64,000 nt of DNA from the NCBI GenBank assembly GCA_977017575.1, contig CDRNVI010000075.1, forward strand, positions 1-64,000, read 5' to 3'. This document shows, in pieces, positions 61,741 to 64,000 of this stretch. The notes beneath the pieces were generated by a model, which saw nothing but the letters and a program-made list of their open reading frames with translations, had not been told where the DNA came from and ran no database searches. Positions within the stretch are counted from its first letter, which is position 1. Every line of letters begins with the position of its first letter. Source of the DNA: Paramoeba atlantica. Its lineage: Eukaryota; Discosea. The position numbers and the translations under genes were made by a program.

Positions 61741-62509
61741 GAAATCAGCGTCTTCTTTCTCACACATAATGAACAAGAATAAATAAAATGAAACCAATTC
61801 CTAAATCATGTAATATCTTTCTTCATAAAGCAATTCAAAGAATTCAACTGCTTTAGTATCCTCACCACCTATCCATGAAAAGAAATTAAGGTACCTGGCC
61901 ATTTCAATCAAACTTACAGTATTTGAAACAAATCCACAACAAACTCCTTTACTTACGAACGGGCATCCCGTCCGCCAACTCCGCGAAGTGGTTGGGGGTT
62001 GGTGGGCGGGCGCAATAAAAAGGTTAGAGAAGGAGTGTCACTATACCAAACTAAATAAATGAAATCTCTAAACAAAACAAACAAATCATATCTCATAATA
62101 TAAATATTATGTGCCCCCAAGGGCCATTATATCAATCATCCTAAATTTCTAAACGTACACTTATATAAACAAAACAAACAAATCATATCTCATAATATAA
62201 ATATTATGTGCCCCGAAGGGCCATTATATCAATCATCCTAAATTTCTAAACGTATACTTATAGAAATCAGCGTCTTCTTTCTCACACATAATGAACAAGA
62301 ATAAATAAAATGAAACCAATTCCTAAATCATGTAATATCTTTCTTCATAAAGCAATTCAAAGAATTCAACTGCTTTAGTATCCTCACCACCTATCCATGA
62401 AAAGAAATTAAGGTACCTGGCCATTTCAATCAAACTTACAGTATTTGAAACAAATCCACAACAAACTCCTTTACTTACGAACGGGCATCCCGTCCGCCAA
62501 CTCCGCGAA
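61741..62509 (-). repeat. Y8 B1-A2-B2 repeat block
   Basis: B2 61741-61987, B1 62263-62509. Hairpin GCCC-UUCG-GGGC in sense at 62221-62210, and a variant GCCC-UUGG-GGGC in the duplicated copy (62124-62113). Inverted repeat CCGCCAACTCC...GGGGTTGGTGGGCGG at the A2/B2 boundary (61971-62007). A2 starts TATAAGTATACG in sense. Confidence 0.9.
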
Positions 62510-62668
62510 CCAGCCCGCTCGCACGTAATACTACCACCCGAGCGCATGTGTTTTCAGCAAATGGTGGCGGCCACCTACTGAAACACCTACATATATAGCC
62601 TACATATATAGTATATTATTTTTATTTTTATTTTTTTGAGTACTACATTATTTCTGATTTGAATACTT

Positions 62669-63930
62669 TCATAACCGGCTAATCGGGTCCGCGGGGTTAT
62701 CGGCAGATTTTGTGTAGCGAGCCATAATGCATACGCCAAGATTCTGATTCTTTTTGAGTATATGTTTGAGCTCCCCCGCAATGCTATCTGATTTTGCAAC
62801 TTTACGATTAAGGGCAGCTTTGCACGACGTATTATCTATAAAGAGGTCCACACAAGTCCCCTTTTGAAAGTGGTGGCCCAGTTTTTCAAATGCCAGTCGA
62901 ACTGCCATAGCCTCCGCATGATTAACTTCATATTTAAATTCCGGTTCCCACGAGTCCCCCACAATGATCACTTGACCATCGTCCCGGTACAGAACTGCCC
63001 CCCATCCTTTAGCGGACGCGTCCGTGTAAAGACTATGCCTATGAGGAACGACATCCGGGTGTGGTGGCGGTGCGATTGGTTCGTTCCGTAAAATGATATT
63101 CCTCCAGTCCGCCAGGATAGAACGAGTTGCTGTCGGAAGCGGAACAGGATACTCCGCCAGTTTGGGATTTCTATTGAGCTCATTGATCCGTCGTCGAACA
63201 ATCTTTAAAGGAAAATGATACTCAGGAATGATATGTCCCAAGACCGCTGCCGCGTAGAGGAGGCGCCCCACCGCCGTCTCCAGTTGAGAAAACGTTATGT
63301 TACGATAGCGATCGCGCGACATTTTTTGTAAAACCCTAGGTCCCAGGCTGACCTTGTGGGTTTCATGATTGTACAGGACTCCATTGAACACATATTCCTT
63401 GGAAGGGTCGGATCCGGTCTCCTTAAATAAGCCACCGACTTGAGCACACCGTCCGTCAACAAAGTTAACAAATTTGATGCATTCTTCACGGGTTCCGGCA
63501 AATCGAATACCGTCTATGTAAATATCCACGGAGCCAATACAGGAGCCCAGTGTGGGCTTGCATACAGCGGAGTCGCACGCGATAGCTGCTGTCAGATAGC
63601 TGCAAGTCGCGTGTCAAATAAGTGTCTCATCACGGTTTCCAGGCGGTGAAGCGCACCAGGGGACATCCAAGTCTTCACTTTCTGCACGTCCATTACGGGT
63701 ATTCCAGCCTTAACGTGTAGGGGGAGGTTCATGTCTTCGGGACGTGCAAGACGGGAAGTGCGCCGCGCGCAAATAACACTGTATCGCCTAACGTGCGGTA
63801 TTTGATCGAAACAAAGGTTGACATCCTCTTGAGTTATAGGGTTGGTAGGAGAACCGAAGCTCGCTGCGTACCGAGCGCCTTTGCCGTTGTTATCAGGTTC
63901 CCGTTGTATCGTAATAGGGAGTTGATGCAT
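62669..63930 (-). pseudogene. RT/RNase H region of Y8 (fossil)
   Basis: RT part: 'VCARRTSRLARPEDMNLPLH', 'MDIYIDGIRFAGTREECI', 'GPRVLQKMSRDRYRNITFSQ', 'VGRLLYAAAVLGHIIPEYHF'. RNase H: 'LYTDASAKGWGAVLYRDDGQ', 'VNHAEAMAVRLAF', 'LFIDNTSCKAAL' and 'NPADPISRL'. All RNase H landmarks are in place; the RT part is incomplete. Confidence 0.83.
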
Positions 63931-64000
63931 TGATGTTTGGCTATGTTTTGCACGTCTGAGAGAGCGACGCGTCCGAGCGCCACCTCGTTGAAGAGATACG
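63860..64000 (-). pseudogene. C-terminal end of Y8 tyrosine recombinase, cut by window end
   Basis: Minus strand reads 'YLFNEVALGRVALSDVQNIA', 'KHQCINSLLRYNGN' and 'TTAKALGTQRAS', matching the last His and Tyr boxes of the Y4 recombinase. YR again precedes RT. Confidence 0.8.

Larger units (their letters stand above)
61741..64000 (-). mobile_element. YR retroelement Y8 inserted in LINE G (partial, fossil)
   Basis: Minus strand from the window edge: end of YR (64000 to about 63860), RT (63930-62950 in parts), RNase H (to 62669), B1 (62509-62263), A2 (62262 to about 62014) and B2 (61987-61741). The B copies are about 247 bp and near-identical. A2 contains its own tandem duplication of about 95 bp (62070-62164 and 62165-62262). 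Closest to Y4. Broken in its RT region and cut by the window end. Confidence 0.85.

Overview
The window is eukaryotic and looks like a cemetery of mobile elements: I recognise no host gene, tRNA or rRNA with confidence. Stop codons fit the standard code and no element ORF needs an intron. Almost everything belongs to three layers: (1) non-LTR retrotransposons whose C-terminus carries a zinc-knuckle plus restriction-like endonuclease (RLE), broadly CRE/R2-like; (2) tyrosine-recombinase (YR) retrotransposons with split direct repeats and gene order gag-YR-RT/RNase H, an order known from VIPER of kinetoplastids; (3) two large satellites. A single fragment of an APE-endonuclease LINE is also present. 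This suggests a protist or other small eukaryote rich in RLE LINEs and VIPER/Ngaro-like elements, but the species cannot be fixed from sequence alone.

Layout: 1-2680 is a near-perfect 10-bp polypyrimidine satellite. 2681-14773 is a YR-type element (Y1, + strand) whose body is opened by a 9-kb chain of same-orientation LINE pieces (4061-13012) and whose last repeat is opened by two short LINE tails (13791-14568). Y1 abuts the recombinase gene of an opposite-strand YR element (Y2, 14774 to about 25600), which is itself opened by LINE D (16231-24530, - strand); LINE D in turn carries the intact LINE C2 (16336-20160, + strand). 25657-27257 holds a LINE with a SINE-like insert and a short YR-element end. 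27258-29070 is the APE LINE fragment, followed by an 18-bp satellite (29085-31540 and 35361-35685) split by YR element Y4. LINE F (35818-41190) is split by YR element Y5. 41196-42566 is a palindrome-rich patch. YR element Y6 (42567-48199) contains a composite insertion (44419-45716) carrying a remarkable set of three structured repeats. 48200-61740 is a run of minus-strand LINE pieces, some nested, and 61741-64000 is YR element Y8, cut by the window end.

LINE families used here: family A (two N-terminal zinc fingers, RT box YLDD, RLE box RPGDV), family B (RT box YIDD or YVDD, RLE 'RSGPD..IYWA.GE'), family C (RT box YQDD, RLE 'RSGPDLAIMWP.MGE', 3' end formed by a stem-loop rather than a poly(A) tail). 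Insertions often left 9-12 bp target duplications, so the order of events can be read. C2 is an open, full-length LINE and C1 is nearly identical to it, so family C was active recently; the two copies of each YR repeat are also almost identical. YR elements are treated as fossils throughout.
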